Shown one piece after another: positions 50,043 through 62,428 of a stretch of DNA of 64,000 nt. Numbering within the stretch: the first letter of the stretch is position 1; every line of letters begins with the position of its first letter. The translations under genes and the position numbers were made by a program. A model generated the notes under the pieces. It ran no database searches. It worked only from the letters and a program-made list of their open reading frames with translations, and was not told the origin of the DNA. Source of the DNA: Nymphaea colorata (Eukaryota; Streptophyta; Magnoliopsida; Nymphaeales; Nymphaeaceae); contig NW_022204508.1 in the NCBI RefSeq assembly GCF_008831285.2, positions 124,001 to 188,000 on the forward strand, in the 5' to 3' direction.

Positions 50043-50496
50043 CTCCTCCGTTCTTTTTTTCTTGGTAGAAGAAAGAGCTAGCAGAGGAAGACAACTAGAA
50101 ATCTTAAAATGGAAGGAGAGGAAGGCAAAGGAAGGCCAAACAAATTTAGGTCCACCACTTCTTAAATCTGAAAATGGAAGGAGAAGGAAGACAAAGGAAG
50201 TGCTCTACAGGCTGGCAAGGTCCATGATTGGTGCTAAATAAATCCATAAAAATTCCTGAACCCCAAACATCTACATCACCTACACTTCCTCTTTCTCACG
50301 TTTGTGGGATTTATAATTGTATTACGTAAAAAGTTTGGATGCATGATTTTTTTTTTCAAAATCCAAAATTTTGTTTAGCCCATCCAATTTTCGTGACCTG
50401 ACCATTGACTAGAAGTACAACTTGTTCATGCCGCGAGGGAATGCCATCAACCTTGCCAAACTCAAGGCTGGTCTATTGTGAAGAGACAAAGATGAT
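50043..50496. promoter_or_regulatory. Leader/upstream region of CNL copy B
   Basis: Purine/pyrimidine-biased leader (TTCCTTTGCC.. on the minus strand) followed by TAAATCCATAAA and CCCCAAACATCTACATC. Related motifs lie at about 45500 and 43220 beside the other CNL material. No TATA box is asserted. Confidence 0.35.
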
Positions 50497-51065
<569 letters not shown>

Positions 51066-51339
51066 TGTAGAGATATTAAAAAAACAGTAGATCTTGACCC
51101 CATCTGCAATCTGCTTGCCGACATATAATCACAGCAGTTGTAGAAATTGGAGCAAAAGAAGAGAGAAAAGCTTCAGCTTTGGATGCTTTCTGATAGGTGC
51201 ATAAAAGGTCAGACTTTCACTCCCAGAAGTTTATCTTGATCCAATGAACGATGCTGGGAGGTAGGCTCTCCACCATTTATTAAGAAGGATTCATATGTAC
51301 ACGACAGAAGTTTATCTTGATCAAATTTAGTGTTTTCTT

Positions 51340-52030
51340 CTACAAAAAAGTACAAGTATCGGCAATTAAGAAAAATAAACATTATAGGCTAAGTGCACTC
51401 ATGCAGGGGTATACAAGCTAATAGAATATGAATGGTATTAAGTTGAAGACAAAACAATTAATAAATGGAGTTCGAACCAGTGAAAATGCTGTCAATTACA
51501 TATTGTGGTTCATACGGATGTTGACAAATTCAATTTTTTTCTTTTCATTTTTGTCCACTTGTGTGTGGCTTAGCCTACCATCTTTAGATCCCTCGTATTT
51601 TATTTTCCTCTTGAAATCCCAATCAAGGAATCAAGAACAAATTGATAGTGGTCCCTCCTTTTTTTTAGACAGTGATTCATTTTTTTTATGAAATTACAAA
51701 TTTTGGTTCAAACATAAAAATACCAATAATTTAAAAAATATGTCATAGTGTTATAGGAGAAATTATGGTCGTGGTGAGAATATAATGTCCATGATGGGTA
51801 TTATATATGAAAATGTAAATCAAATTCTTGAGAGATCGGTGAGTCCTTATGGTCTCTTATTCATCTAATATGTAGTTTATAGCCAGAATATTTCTTCTTT
51901 CAATAGAACCTGATTAGTTAAATTTAAATTTGATTCCACAAGGTATAGTAGCGAAATTGCATTTGAAGTCTGTTTGTAATAATCCTATACAAAATTGATC
52001 ATTTGCAATTCATTCTGTCCCCACATATAG
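51340..52030. repeat. Direct repeat flanking the right arm, copy 2
   Basis: Same-orientation partner of 45540-46180. The two copies bracket the right arm. Confidence 0.7.
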
Positions 52031-52223
52031 AGAAAACCCCAAGCGGTGTAGCATCGTTGCCTGGACTGACAAGACAACGAAAGTTCACTGTTAGTTCATT
52101 TATTATGGGTGCTACTGCTAGGGACTGCAAAAGATTGATGCATGACACTTTAGTTGACATGTACTCTGCTCTCCACCCAGAACCGGGTTAGAGGAAAAAA
52201 GGAAGGAGCTTCAGCCTCCTCAA

Positions 52224-52575
52224 GGCATTCATATAAACTAAAGCAAAAAATACAGTTGTGAGATGAATTTAATCCAAACCATCAATCAGTAAAGAAAACA
52301 CGGTGACAAGAGCGTCATTTTCATCAGGATAGACCAAGGGTATTCATATAAAATAAAGCAAAAAAAAGCAGTTGTGATATATATTTAATCCATAATATCC
52401 ACCAGTAAAAGAGACAAAGTGACGAGAACATCATTTTCTTTACGATAGACAAAGGGTATTCATACAAACTAAAAGCAAAAAAAAAAAAAAAAAAGAAGAC
52501 GGTTATGAAATGAATTTAATCCAAAGCATCCAGCAGTCAAAAAGACAGTGATAAGAGAATAATTTTAATTACAAC
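52224..52575. repeat. Minisatellite, three units of about 116 bp
   Basis: Three consecutive diverged units start at ATTCATATAAACTAAAGC (52227), ATTCATATAAAATAAAGC (52341) and ATTCATACAAACTAAAAGC (52458). Each continues through TTTAATCCA, a CAGTAAA-like segment and GA.CATCATTTT. Spacing is 114 and 117 bp. Confidence 0.9.
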
Positions 52576-52699
52576 AGACCCAGAAGAATGGCTGCAAGGT
52601 GCATGACAATGACACTGGACTGCTTAATTGGATGCCGGTTTTAAGCACTAAAAGAGTGCACTGCTCATTCATTGAAGAAGAAGCCCCTTTGACCCTTCT

Positions 52700-52702
<3 letters not shown>

Positions 52703-52740
<38 letters not shown>
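52703..52740. repeat. (TG)n microsatellite
   Basis: About 18 uninterrupted TG units. Confidence 0.95.
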
Positions 52741-52744
<4 letters not shown>

Positions 52745-54359
52745 TTCCATATGGTGACTTCAACTGATTTGGTGACATAGCTTCCTTTTATTGCTGGAAC
52801 ATTGCCTAATTTCCATCTTTTGCCTGTCTGTGCAATTTATGGAGCAAGTTTGCTTAGCTTAACAACAAATGCATGGCGTGAAGCAGCAACCACAGTACTT
52901 TATATCTATTTCTTCAAACTTCCATCTGACATTCCCTAATTCGTTTTCTTCTACTTTACTTCATATGTGTCAATGCATGCACGCATGCATCTGTTTATGT
53001 GTGTGTGAGAGAAAGAGAGATTGAAAAAGAGAGAGAGTCAGAGTGAGAGAAAAAAAGGAAACAGTTGAGTGACCAAAAAGGAGTCCACCCATGAGGAATG
53101 AGATTCCTTCACCAAAGAAATATTGTCTCAGAGACCCTAACCACCTAAACTTTTCATGTTGACATGACACCCCTAAACTTTTTCCCCTCTCTATGTATCT
53201 TAAACTTCTTCTATATTCAACATTAATGGCACAACAAGGTTTAAATACCAAGTCAATAATAGATGGTAGAATTTCACTTTCTATTTCTAGCTGAAAACAA
53301 GTCCTTCACCTCATTCCCCACACTAATTTTGAAGTTCTTGACGTTTGGAATATACTGTTGTGCATCATCTTCATTCCTACGTTCAGTTAGCTGGTACCAC
53401 AATTTTTTTGAAGCAGAAAGCACTCTCTTGCTTGGGAGTCAAGAGCAAACATTTCTTTAGGAGTAACAAACGTTATTACACATTACTGTTAGTTGGTTGA
53501 ATCAGTTCATGTGATTGAACCACATTCCCATTGTGTTCCCAACTTATACATGTTGTGCCACTTTATTACACACACACACACACACATATACATATATATA
53601 AATATAAAATATGAGAAATAGTAACTAGCATTGGGGTCAAATGGCTGCCCATCCATTAGCAATGACTTTCTTGACCAAGAGTAGTACACCTAATTAAAGG
53701 TACAACATACAATTCTTGATTGATATTCAAATTTGGTCATCCGGAATAAGGGGACAGACACATTTTTAGCTCTTAAGGACTCATATCACTGCACACCAGA
53801 CTTAACAACAGTTAATTTCCCATGTGCCACATGCCCAATTCTACCTGCAAAATTGGAAAAAGTGGTCACTCGGTTTGTGTGAAAATTGGAAAAAGTGATC
53901 ACTCGGTTTGTGTGCATGCCTCAGGTGGGAACATTAAAAATTCTTTTACAATTATGAACAAAGTAAATAAGCACCTTTTTCACCCAAAGTAAATCTTCCC
54001 TCCTATATTTTCTCTTTTTTAACTTGGGTATCTTTCTTACTGCAAATACGTGAAAAGATAAAAGATTTACCTGAAGAAGAGAAAGGAACTGCAACTAAAC
54101 AGAAAGATGCAGATCTGAAACGGGTGCAGTTGGTACACCCTTTTGACTTCAGGGAGGGTGCATGCACTGCCATTCAGGGACCTGTGGTTATAGCCTCTAC
54201 TGGGGTTCAGGCAAGGTAAACACCGTGGCTGTTAGGGGTATCAATCATTTTTAATAGTCACAATTAATGCCGTGGCTGTTGCATAGAACAAACAAAGCAG
54301 ATTTTTGCTTTAGCCAGTGATGATGACCAACCTGTTCCATTCACGTAAATGACCATGGC
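52741..54359. other. Intergenic region
   Basis: Holds a 33 bp exact-but-one tandem duplication at 53849-53914 (unit AAAATTGGAAAAAGTG...), (CA)n at 53570-53586 and GA-rich runs near 53005-53060. No gene was recognised. Confidence 0.5.
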
Positions 54360-54364
54360 CGTTG

Positions 54365-54790
54365 TGTAAACGCACAAGCTGCAGACCGATACAGCTGCTC
54401 ACCGGATGAAGGAAATTGTGAAGATCATGCCAGCTCAACGAATGAAGAAAATCATGAAGATCATGACAAATCAAACAAAAAGGCAACTATACCCGTTAGA
54501 TTTGGAGTGATAAATCAAGGAAGAACACCTCACGAGGCAGGGAATCTAGGCAAGAAAAGTGTCAATGTATCCTCATCAAAGGAGAAAGAAATGATTATAG
54601 AAACTAGAAATTTAAGGAAGGATTGTTTGAATTTTAAACAAATCTGTAACAATCCCTCCAAGAAACATGCATAAATTATCTCATCAAGGGAACCTCATAT
54701 CCATCATTTTTCTTGGTGTGAGAGACAGTGGACGTAGGATTCTTTTTAATCCGAACCACTTAAAATTTTAGTCTTGAATTTTTCCTTTCA
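54365..54790 (+). repeat. 5' LTR of the copia element
   Basis: Starts TGTAAACGCACAAGC, ends CCTTTCA. Colinear with 58568-58989 with few differences. Confidence 0.92.
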
Positions 54791-54802
54791 TGGTATCAGA
54801 GC
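54791..54802 (+). other. Primer binding site (tRNA-iMet type)
   Basis: TGGTATCAGAGC follows the 5' LTR with no spacer. Confidence 0.93.
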
Positions 54803-54830
54803 ATAGTTCCGTGAGGATTAAAATTTCTCC

Positions 54831-55897
54831 ATGGCTTCCGGTGCATCCTCTTCGTCCTTCATGGCAGCTAAGTATCCATATCCTTCAAGGTTAATGTTGC
54901 AAATTTTATCTCTTTCAAAATCTCTGACAAGAATTACTTGCTTTGGAAAACCCAAATGCTTGGGCTGATTGGAAGCCAAGACATGATAGGTTTTATTGAT
55001 GGACAAATCTCCAAACCGACCTCTACCATTGAAATTGTTGAAAATGGTGAGGCCCGTTCTGTCCCAAATCCAGAATTCTTTGCCTGGAAAAAATCAGACC
55101 GACTTCTTAGAGGGTGGATCACTGGATCACTCTCAGAAGAAGTGCTAGGTCTTGTGGTTGGACTCCAAAGCTCTGCTGAAGTCTGGAATGCTCTTATAAT
55201 GGTCTTTGCTAGAGAATCAAAAGACTGAGAATTTCTGTTGAACAGAAAATTGCAGACTTTTCAAAAGCAAGATAAAACTGTTACTGAGTATATAACAGGT
55301 TTCAAAACCATATGTGATGAGTTGGCAGCCATTCGGAAACCTCTGTCGGATCAAGACAAAGTTTGTTGGCTCATAAATGGGCTTGGATCAGGTTATGAAT
55401 TGTTTACCACGTCGATACTTCGACCTCCTATTCCTGCATATATTGATGTTGTTTCACTGCTTGAAAGCCACGACAACGTGAAAAACCTCCATGGGTTCCA
55501 ACTCAATCCTAATGCTGTGTTCATAAGCCAGCAAGTTCAAGTTCAACCCTCTTACTCTCACAATTAAAGAGGATGTGATCACTATAACAGAAAAAATAGT
55601 AACTCTCGCTTCAACTCGTGAGGACGTGGACTTCCACCCGCTTCTCAATCTCGTCCCACCAACACTCCAGCCAATGTCGGACGAAATACCACTCAATCTT
55701 CAGTCAAAGAAATGTGTCAAATTTGCGGCTTGAGTAATCACATGGCATTCAAATGCTACCACAGATTCAATCAGGCGTATCAGCCCAAAGATCTTCCAAA
55801 AATTTTTTCCACTGTTCAAGTTGCCGATCCTAATAATGCAGACTGGTATCGGACACTGGCACAACTTCTCATGTTACAGATGATCCAGGTAAACTGA
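54831..55897 (+). pseudogene. Copia gag
   Basis: The ATG at 54831 opens MASGASSSSFMAAKYPYP. After a frameshift the UBN2-type gag continues as NYLLWKTQMLGLIG (about 54930), WKKSDRLLRGWI, a stop near 55226, LNRKLQTFQKQDKTVTEYIT, and the knuckle CQICGLSNHMAFKCYHR near 55715. All four CCHC residues are present. At least two stops and one frameshift make it non-functional. Confidence 0.88.
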
Positions 55898-56700
55898 AAC
55901 ATCTCATTAAATACCATGAAACTGATTCAGTTATGGTTGGAAACGGGAGCATTTACCGATAACTGATATTTGCTCTACTAATATTGATCTTGAAAATACA
56001 ACTCTCCCTCTTGATAATGTGTTGGTTGTTCTGCGATAAAGAAAAATCTTATTTTTGTAAGTCAGCTTACGTCTTATATGCCCTATGTATTTGAGTTTAC
56101 ATCTGATTCGTTTGTAATTAAGGACAAGGAAACCAATCAGACGATTGCCAAGGGAGCTAGACAGGATAACAGCAACGTCAGAAATTTGGAATAGTCTCCT
56201 TGGGATCCATCAGCTAAGATCATTGATTTTTATCATCCAAGGATAGAATAAATTTGATAGCAAAAAAGTCTATGTTTTCTATTTGTCAAAGTTGTCAATT
56301 GGGAAAAGCAACACGTTTGCCTTTTCTTCCATTAGATGATGAATATTATGAACCCTTTGAAAAAGTTCATTGTGATCTTTGGGAACCAGCACCAGTTGAT
56401 TCCTGTCAAAAATTTCGATATTATGCTCTCTTTGTTGATCACCACTCTCGATACTCCTGGATCTATCCATTAAAATCTAAGTCTGATTTTTTTACAAAGT
56501 TTATGGAATTTAATAAGATGGTGACAACGCAATTCAGAAGATCTATAAAAATTTTTCAAACTGATGAAGTGGTGAATTTAGGAGCACTGTTTTTCTCTCT
56601 TATTTAAGAGAATATGGAATCAAACATCTCAAGGCTTGCCCAAAAACTCCTGAACAGAATGGTTGGTGAAGCGGAAACACAGGTCAGTTACTGAACTTGG
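55898..56700 (+). pseudogene. Copia protease remnant and integrase
   Basis: The protease is barely readable (SVMVGNGSIY near 55930, then stops). Integrase resumes at 56254: SICQSCQLGKATRLPF, EKVHCDLWEPAPVDS (first catalytic Asp), YYALFVDHHSRYSWIYPLK, KIFQTDEVVN where relatives have SDNGGEF, and then KTPEQNG near 56640 just before the reading collapses. The catalytic core is damaged and its 3' part is deleted. Confidence 0.85.
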
Positions 56701-56828
56701 ATTAACTTTACCATTTCATAGTAATTTACCAACCTGCTCTCACCGAAGCGAACCTCCGTGATCTTGCGAGACATCACAATAGTGAACCAGAACCTCCCTT
56801 TCTTGCTTCTTCTCTACAACCACCAGTC

Positions 56829-57960
56829 ATGCCTCCCTTACCTTTATCACCACCAGAGTCACCAGCTTTTCGCTCTCCATCACTGCTTAGCTCGCTAGCT
56901 CCTCACTCATCATCACCGCCTAGCTCACCCTCTCCAATCTCATCTAATGCCTTACCTAATACCTCTACTAGACTATCTCATCCTATGGTCATGCATTCTC
57001 AAAATGGTATTGTTAAACCCAATCCCAAATTCATATTAACTACCCATGCTCCCACCCAACCAAGACATTTTTCATTGCTGTTAAAAATCCCGGTTGGAGG
57101 CAAGCTATGGAGGATGAAATGGCAGCATTGATTGCAAATGACACATGGACCTTGGTACGTCGCGATCCCTCCATGCATATTATTGGCAGCCAATGGGTTT
57201 ACAAAACCAATTGAATAGTGATGGCCACATTGATAGACTTAAGGCAAGGCTGGTAGCACAGGTTTATGCTCAAGTTGAAGGCATGGATTTCCTTGAAACC
57301 TTTTCACCAGTGACTATTCGGATCGTTCTATCTGTTGCTCTTATGAATAGCTGGCCACTTAAATAATTTTATGTCAAAAATGCATTCTTGAATGGCTGTT
57401 TGACTGAAACTGTATTCATTGAGCAGCCTCCATGTTTCAAAGATGATCGATTTCCACACCTTGTTTGCAAATTGTGCTATATGTCCTCAAACAGGCCCCT
57501 CAAGCTTGGTATGATCGGTTTGCTCAATTCTTATTTTCTCACAATTCTCAAGCCAGCTCTCCAGATCCATCGTTATTTGTTCAACTCCAACAGTCGACTG
57601 TAACTATACTTCTATTATATGTGGATGATATCATTCTGACTGGTCGCAGTCCTACTTTTCTTGCATCCTTTCAAAAGGAAGTATCACGTACATTTGCTAT
57701 GAATGATATTGGGGACTTACATTATTTCTTAGGCATTCAAGTTCAACGCACTGCTTCTGACTATTCCTCAACCAGCAACGCTATGCTATGGAAATTGTAG
57801 AATGCGCTCAGATGCAATCGTGCAGATCAACTGTTACCCCAATGGTTACTAATGTTTCTAAAACAACACTACAGAAGAAGAAGCATATCCCAATGCTACA
57901 TTGTATCGCAGTCTTGTTGGCGCTCTGCAATATCCTACGTTTACATGGCCAGACAACACT
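56829..57960 (+). pseudogene. Copia reverse transcriptase
   Basis: After a Ser/Pro-rich linker the RT reads FILTTHAPT near 57030, ALIANDTWTLVRRDPSM, HIDRLKARLVAQVYAQVEGM, FYVKNAFLNGCLTETVFIEQ, QAPQAWYDRFAQFLFS, and the catalytic LLYVDDIILTGRS near 57620, then ALQYPTFTWPDNTYAINYVS. These pieces lie in several frames with stops (for example after SWPLK near 57364). Confidence 0.88.
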
Positions 57961-58118
57961 TATGCTATTAATTATGTGTCACAGTTTATGCACGTTCCCT
58001 CCCTGCGACATTTCTAGTTGCTGAAACGCATTCTTCGCTATATTCACGGTACTATCTCTCTTGGGATGCAATTCTTGAAGCCCAGCAAATGATCAGTTCG
58101 AGCTTATTCTAATGCAGA

Positions 58119-58567
58119 TTGGGTCGTCGCTCTACCAAAGGCTACTGCACCTTTTTGGGCTCCAATTGTATTTCCTGGGCATCTAAAATACAACAAAGTG
58201 TTGCGCGATCTTCTTGTGAAGTAGAATATCATGCTCTTCCAATGGCAGCAGCAGAACTAACTTGGATCATGTTAATTCTTAGAGATCTTGGAGTGTTTCT
58301 CTCTCAACCTCCCTTGCTGTTATGTGACAATCTTTCTACTTTGCAATCCACCATCAAAACGGCCCATCACTCCCGGATGAAGCACATTGAGCTTGATTTT
58401 CATTTTGTACGGGAAAAAGTGGCTCTTGGATCGTTAGTTACTCAATTTATTTCGTCCGCTCATCAGCTTGCTGATATGTTTACAAAGCCATTGCCCCATC
58501 ATCGATTGACAACATTGGGTCACCATCTCGGACTTCGCTACAGTCTACGCTCGAGATTGAAGGGGGA
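58119..58567 (+). pseudogene. Copia RNase H and polypurine tract
   Basis: It reads RRSTKGYCTFLGSNCISWAS, ARSSCEVEYHALPMAAAELT (conserved SS.AEYRA-like motif, here EVEYHA), LLCDNLSTLQSTIK, MKHIELDFHFVREKV and ADMFTKPLPHHRL. The purine tract TTGAAGGGGGA at 58557-58567 immediately precedes the 3' LTR. Confidence 0.88.
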
Positions 58568-58989
58568 TGTTAACACACAAGCTGCAGACCGTTATAGCTC
58601 CTCACCTGATGAAGGAAATCGTGAAGATCATGGCAGCTCAATGAATGAAGAAAATCATGAAGATCATGACAAATCAAACAAAAAGGCAACTATACCCTTA
58701 GATTTGGAGTGATAAATCAAGGAAGAACACCTCACGAGGCAGGGAATCTAGGCAAGAAAAGTGGCAACGTATCCTCATCAAAGGAGAAAGAAATGACTAT
58801 AGAAACTAGAAATTTAAGGAAGGATTGTTTGAATTTTAAAAAATCTGTAACAATCCCTCCAAGAAACGTATAAATTCTCTCATCAAGGGAACCTCATATC
58901 CATCGTTTTTGTTGGTGTGAAAGACAGTGGACGTAGGATTCTTTTTAATCCGAACCACTTAAAATTTTAGCCTTGCATTTTTCCTTTCA
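58568..58989 (+). repeat. 3' LTR of the copia element
   Basis: Starts TGTTAACACACAAGC, ends CCTTTCA, followed by the CGTTG duplication. Confidence 0.92.
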
Positions 58990-59214
58990 CGTTGTGCCCG
59001 TTGTATAAATATAAACTACAAATTTTATTTGAAACATAAAAGTTGCTACAATCTTTTTTGCATAATTATCTTGATAATATTTGATACATTATAGAATATG
59101 AAAAATCTATATTGACACCACCAACAGCAGATGCCGAAATCATGCTCCCTCTTTCGCTGGATTCACACCAAACGTGAACCTAAGCTGACCAAAACCGTCT
59201 CCTTCTTGTTTTGC

Positions 59215-59621
59215 ATGGTTCACAATCTAATCCTCTGCTAGGTTCCGACATGTGGACAGCCTTCACAAGAGAAAACAGATCGCATGTCAGGAACAAAACA
59301 GTCAAGATGGTCCGTTAACTCCGGCCGGGGGTGGAGTGCAGAAAAGCTGTTGATTGCCAACAATTCAAGCTTGGAGAGGCAGGCGATCTGTTCCTTTGCA
59401 TCCTTGGGAACTGTCGTTTCTACTGCATCATTTTTTTGGAGAGTAATATTATTGAAATCCGCCAGAGACTTGAAATTGGGGATGTCAGAAAGGCATTGGT
59501 GTCTTAGTTTCGAGAGGCATTTCCAGTAGCCTCCCAAGGTGTTGTGCTCGGTAAAGCCTTCCAGTCGCAATTCCTCCGGTCCGGAGAGACACCACACCCA
59601 CTGGAAATGGATTGGATTCAT
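59215..59621 (-). pseudogene. CNL LRR C-terminal fragment, minus copy C
   Basis: The minus strand reads QWVWCLSGPEELRLEGFTEH, LGGYWKCLSKLRHQCLSDIP, FKSLADFNNITLQKNDAVET and KEQIACLSKLELLAINSFSA. This is colinear with the tail of copy A (WVWALSLLEELHLQGFNEDI, QIACLSKLEDLTIY) and with the plus copy near 19250-19430. Only the last leucine-rich repeats remain; nothing of CC or NB-ARC is attached. Confidence 0.85.
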
Positions 59622-60225
59622 ATCAGCTTGAAAACGATTTCAACATGCATATTCTTGAATTATGATAGGTAAAAACAAATCCATTCGCAGTAGCAGCTTT
59701 ATGGGGATTAGGCCCCTTACCTTTATTTAAACAAAATCGCCCATACAGAGAAAGGTTAGCATTATACAAATGCTAATTTTCACATTCAGAAAAACAAAGG
59801 GTTGACTGAACCCTCCAAATGAGCAAAAAAGAGAAAACAAACTATGAGCAACTGTTGGTCTGCACAAAATAAATTTCCCCTCCTTTAAATGGGCATTAAG
59901 AACACACCAAAATCGAACATAGGATTCCCTTTTTCCTCCTTCACTCTGTACTGAAAACCTTCTAAAGTTCTTCTTCAAACAGCCCATACTCTCCTTCCAT
60001 CAAGGTGTAGACGAAGCTTTCGGACTAGAGCATCAACCAAAGAGATTATTGTAATCTGTTCACCATATTCTCTGTGGAAGCTGAAAATCTGCTCTAACAC
60101 CTCTACCTCACCCTCCAACATGCCTCCTCTAGGAGCCAGCAATATCCACACTCCTTTAGCTCCATCACCAGTGAATTGACGGTTTCTCCCACTTTCTCTT
60201 GCAAATTGTTCAGAAAACTGGTATT
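59622..60225 (-). other. Unrecognised segment with short open frames
   Basis: Between the LRR tail and the copia integrase relic the minus strand has two moderately open frames (one ending VRKLRLHLDGRRVWAV, the other starting MGCLKKNFRRFSVQSEGGKR). I do not recognise either. The join to integrase at about 60225 is inside an open frame, so the 116-codon frame at 59975-60325 is a chimera and not a gene. Confidence 0.35.
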
Positions 60226-60650
60226 CATATCTAGTTTTGTTGTCAGATTCAAGACATTTTATGTGGATTTCAAATTGAGTTTCAACTATTTTGTAAAATT
60301 TTAGAAATTTTTGCAAAAACTTCATCCTTGGTTTTTAGTAAATAAATCCAAGTATTTTTTGAAAAAATCAATCAATGTAAGGTAATAACAAAAATTAAGT
60401 ATGAGTTCACCGGGGCTGGTCCCCACACATCAGTATGCACTAGTTCAAACGGAGACAAAGCATTATTCAAAGATTAATAAAATGGGAATCTATAGATATT
60501 TTAGCATGCTTGCAAGTTTCACAAACATGTGACTTATAATTCAAATTTGGCAATAAAATATTTAGGGTGTGTCATGATGGATGACCAAGTCCCTCATGCC
60601 AAAGCCCCCAAGCATGACTGATTTGGGTAGTCAAGGGGCATGCATTAATT
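60226..60650 (-). pseudogene. Ty1/copia integrase relic
   Basis: The minus strand, from high to low coordinates, reads LWHEGLGHPS (His of the HHCC finger), LLPNLNYKSHVCETCKHAKIS (Cys pair), FELVHTDVWGPAPVNS (catalytic Asp) and KFLKFYKIVETQFEIHIKCL, then ESDN (position of the second Asp). The pieces lie in different frames. The relic is unrelated in detail to the copia element at 54365 and has no LTRs. Everything after the second Asp is lost at the 60225 junction. Confidence 0.75.
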
Positions 60651-62428
60651 TTAAACATAAAGTCATTTTCTTGAGTTTCCTAACCAATCTTCCTCATCAA
60701 AATAGTGTCTTCAAATACAACATTATTGGAGGACAAAATAACGACAATTTAAATATTTAACAATCTTTGAAACAGACAAGTTAATTGAGACAAGTTAGTC
60801 GACTATCCAATGATCAGGTGTTAGGGAGATGAGAGCATTACCAATGGGAGGTCTAACACTTGCTGATGCTGCAGTACCATGTTAACTCACTTATTTTTTC
60901 GAGCAGTTGAGGCAAATCCGATGCATCCGAATCTTTGGCATGACAGTTTCGTGATCTCTTTTTAAAATTTGTTCAAAATTTGGATTGGACTAAGGAATTG
61001 GATCTGAACAAGGATATGCATCTTGAGTTTGATGTAGACTTTGGATTTTAGATCTATAATACATCTAATTTGGAACCAAGGCTCATATTTGGATCAAATG
61101 TGTCTGAGTTTGAATTCAGATCAAGGTTTAAATATGAGATTTCGTTTTGAATCTGGGTTTGTTATGAAAGCTTGTTTTGGATCTAAAGTTGAAATTTGGA
61201 TACGGGTCTAAAACTGGAGCTGGGATTTGGATCTGAATTTGGTTTAAGGATGGTTTTGGATATAGAACTCAGATTTGGATATGGATCTAAATTTAGAACA
61301 TTTTTTAATCTATAACTGGGATTTGTTTCTGGATATGGATCTATAAATCTATTTTTGACCTAGGGCCATGACGTGAATGCAGATCTGAAGCCAAAACTTG
61401 GTTTTGGATCTGATGTTTGAATTTGGATCCAAATCAATTGGGGTGGAGGTTGAGTCCGGAACATGAAATTAGATCCAAATGAGTGACAAATACAATGAAC
61501 GAATAAATTGGATTAAAAGTTTATCGAAATTAAGGAAAATTGAAGCATTTGAGGACCAAAAAGTTCAAAATGCATTGTAAATTAGTCGTAAAATATTCGG
61601 AAAATCTTCAATGTAGAGCCTCAGGCACTGGTTGTGGGCAGTCAGGAAGGTCTGGGCTGTTGTCACAAGCTGCAGCCTGGCCCGAGCCCTTGTTCTTATC
61701 AGGTCAGGCAGGCTCTACTAATGTGCACTCTCCTGAAATTTTACCTACCAATAGAGAGGGGCGTCCAATGAGTCAAGCCAACTCATGCTCAACTTGAACC
61801 CACTCACGTAAGCTCAATACGAGCTCAACCCATAAGGAATTGAATCGCATAGACAAACGATTTGAACTTGAGCTAGGCACGCTCGACCTGGTTAAGCTCA
61901 TGATAGAAAATATATAAAAGATGTCTCCTTTTGTTATCACTAAATGAAAGTTGCTCTTTCTTTTCTCCCAGGCGGGAACTACGTCCAAGATCCTCCTATC
62001 TTCCCCCCCCCCCCAAAAAAAATATTATTTTTTATAAATGACTCATTTAAGCTCAAGCCTAGCTGAGATTGCCATCTCCACTCAAGCTTTTAGCTGCGGG
62101 TTTGAAGATTCGACCAGAGCTCAAGCTGACTTCAAGAACAGCCCTCTCAATAGAAAGGGAGGAGCTTTCATTACGTTGACCAACACATAGTTGGATTTGT
62201 TTGTGCAACTGAACACATTGACCAATACATAGTTGGTCCAAATCCCTCAAATATGAAAAAGTAATTAGGCCTTACTCGTGAAACGATTGACGGATTTGAT
62301 CAGACCAATACTCTATTTGCTGGCCAGCAGGTAAACTTTTCCTGAATTAAGTGCAATTCTTTACCCTGGGCATTATAATAGCCTTTATATTGTGCAAGTT
62401 AGAATGATCTAAAATTTGTTCTTTCTTC
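60651..62428. repeat. Intergenic with degenerate GGATCTGGAT and GC-rich repeats
   Basis: 60950-61470 is built of loosely repeated TTTGGATCTG/GGATATGGATCT units like those at 6990-7380. A GC-rich CCTGGCCCGAGCCC piece lies at 61610-61710, GAGCTCAA-type motifs at about 61770-61900, and a (C)12(A)8 run at about 62003-62022. No gene was recognised. Confidence 0.45.

Larger units (their letters stand above)
54365..58989 (+). mobile_element. Ty1/copia element (Ale/Retrofit-like), both LTRs, inactive
   Basis: A 4.6 kb element with 422-426 bp LTRs, an exact 5 bp target duplication CGTTG (54360-54364 and 58990-58994), a primer site directly after the 5' LTR and a purine tract before the 3' LTR. Integrase precedes RT, which defines copia. 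The zinc knuckle CQICGLSNHMAFKC and the RNase H segment LCDNLSTLQ...HSRMKHIELD point to the Ale/Retrofit lineage. Gag and pol are broken by many frameshifts and stops, and parts of protease and the integrase core are missing. Confidence 0.93.

Noticed and set aside
49405-50241. 278-codon plus-strand open frame
   Set aside because: It is antisense to the CNL N-terminal fragment (copy B), which has the recognisable protein on the minus strand. The plus translation has no domain.
52224-52575. Possible CRISPR-like repeat array
   Set aside because: There are only three diverged direct units with no repeat-spacer alternation, and the host is a plant; it is a minisatellite.
59975-60325. 116-codon minus-strand frame
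   Set aside because: It fuses a copia integrase relic to unrelated sequence at about 60225, so it is not a gene.
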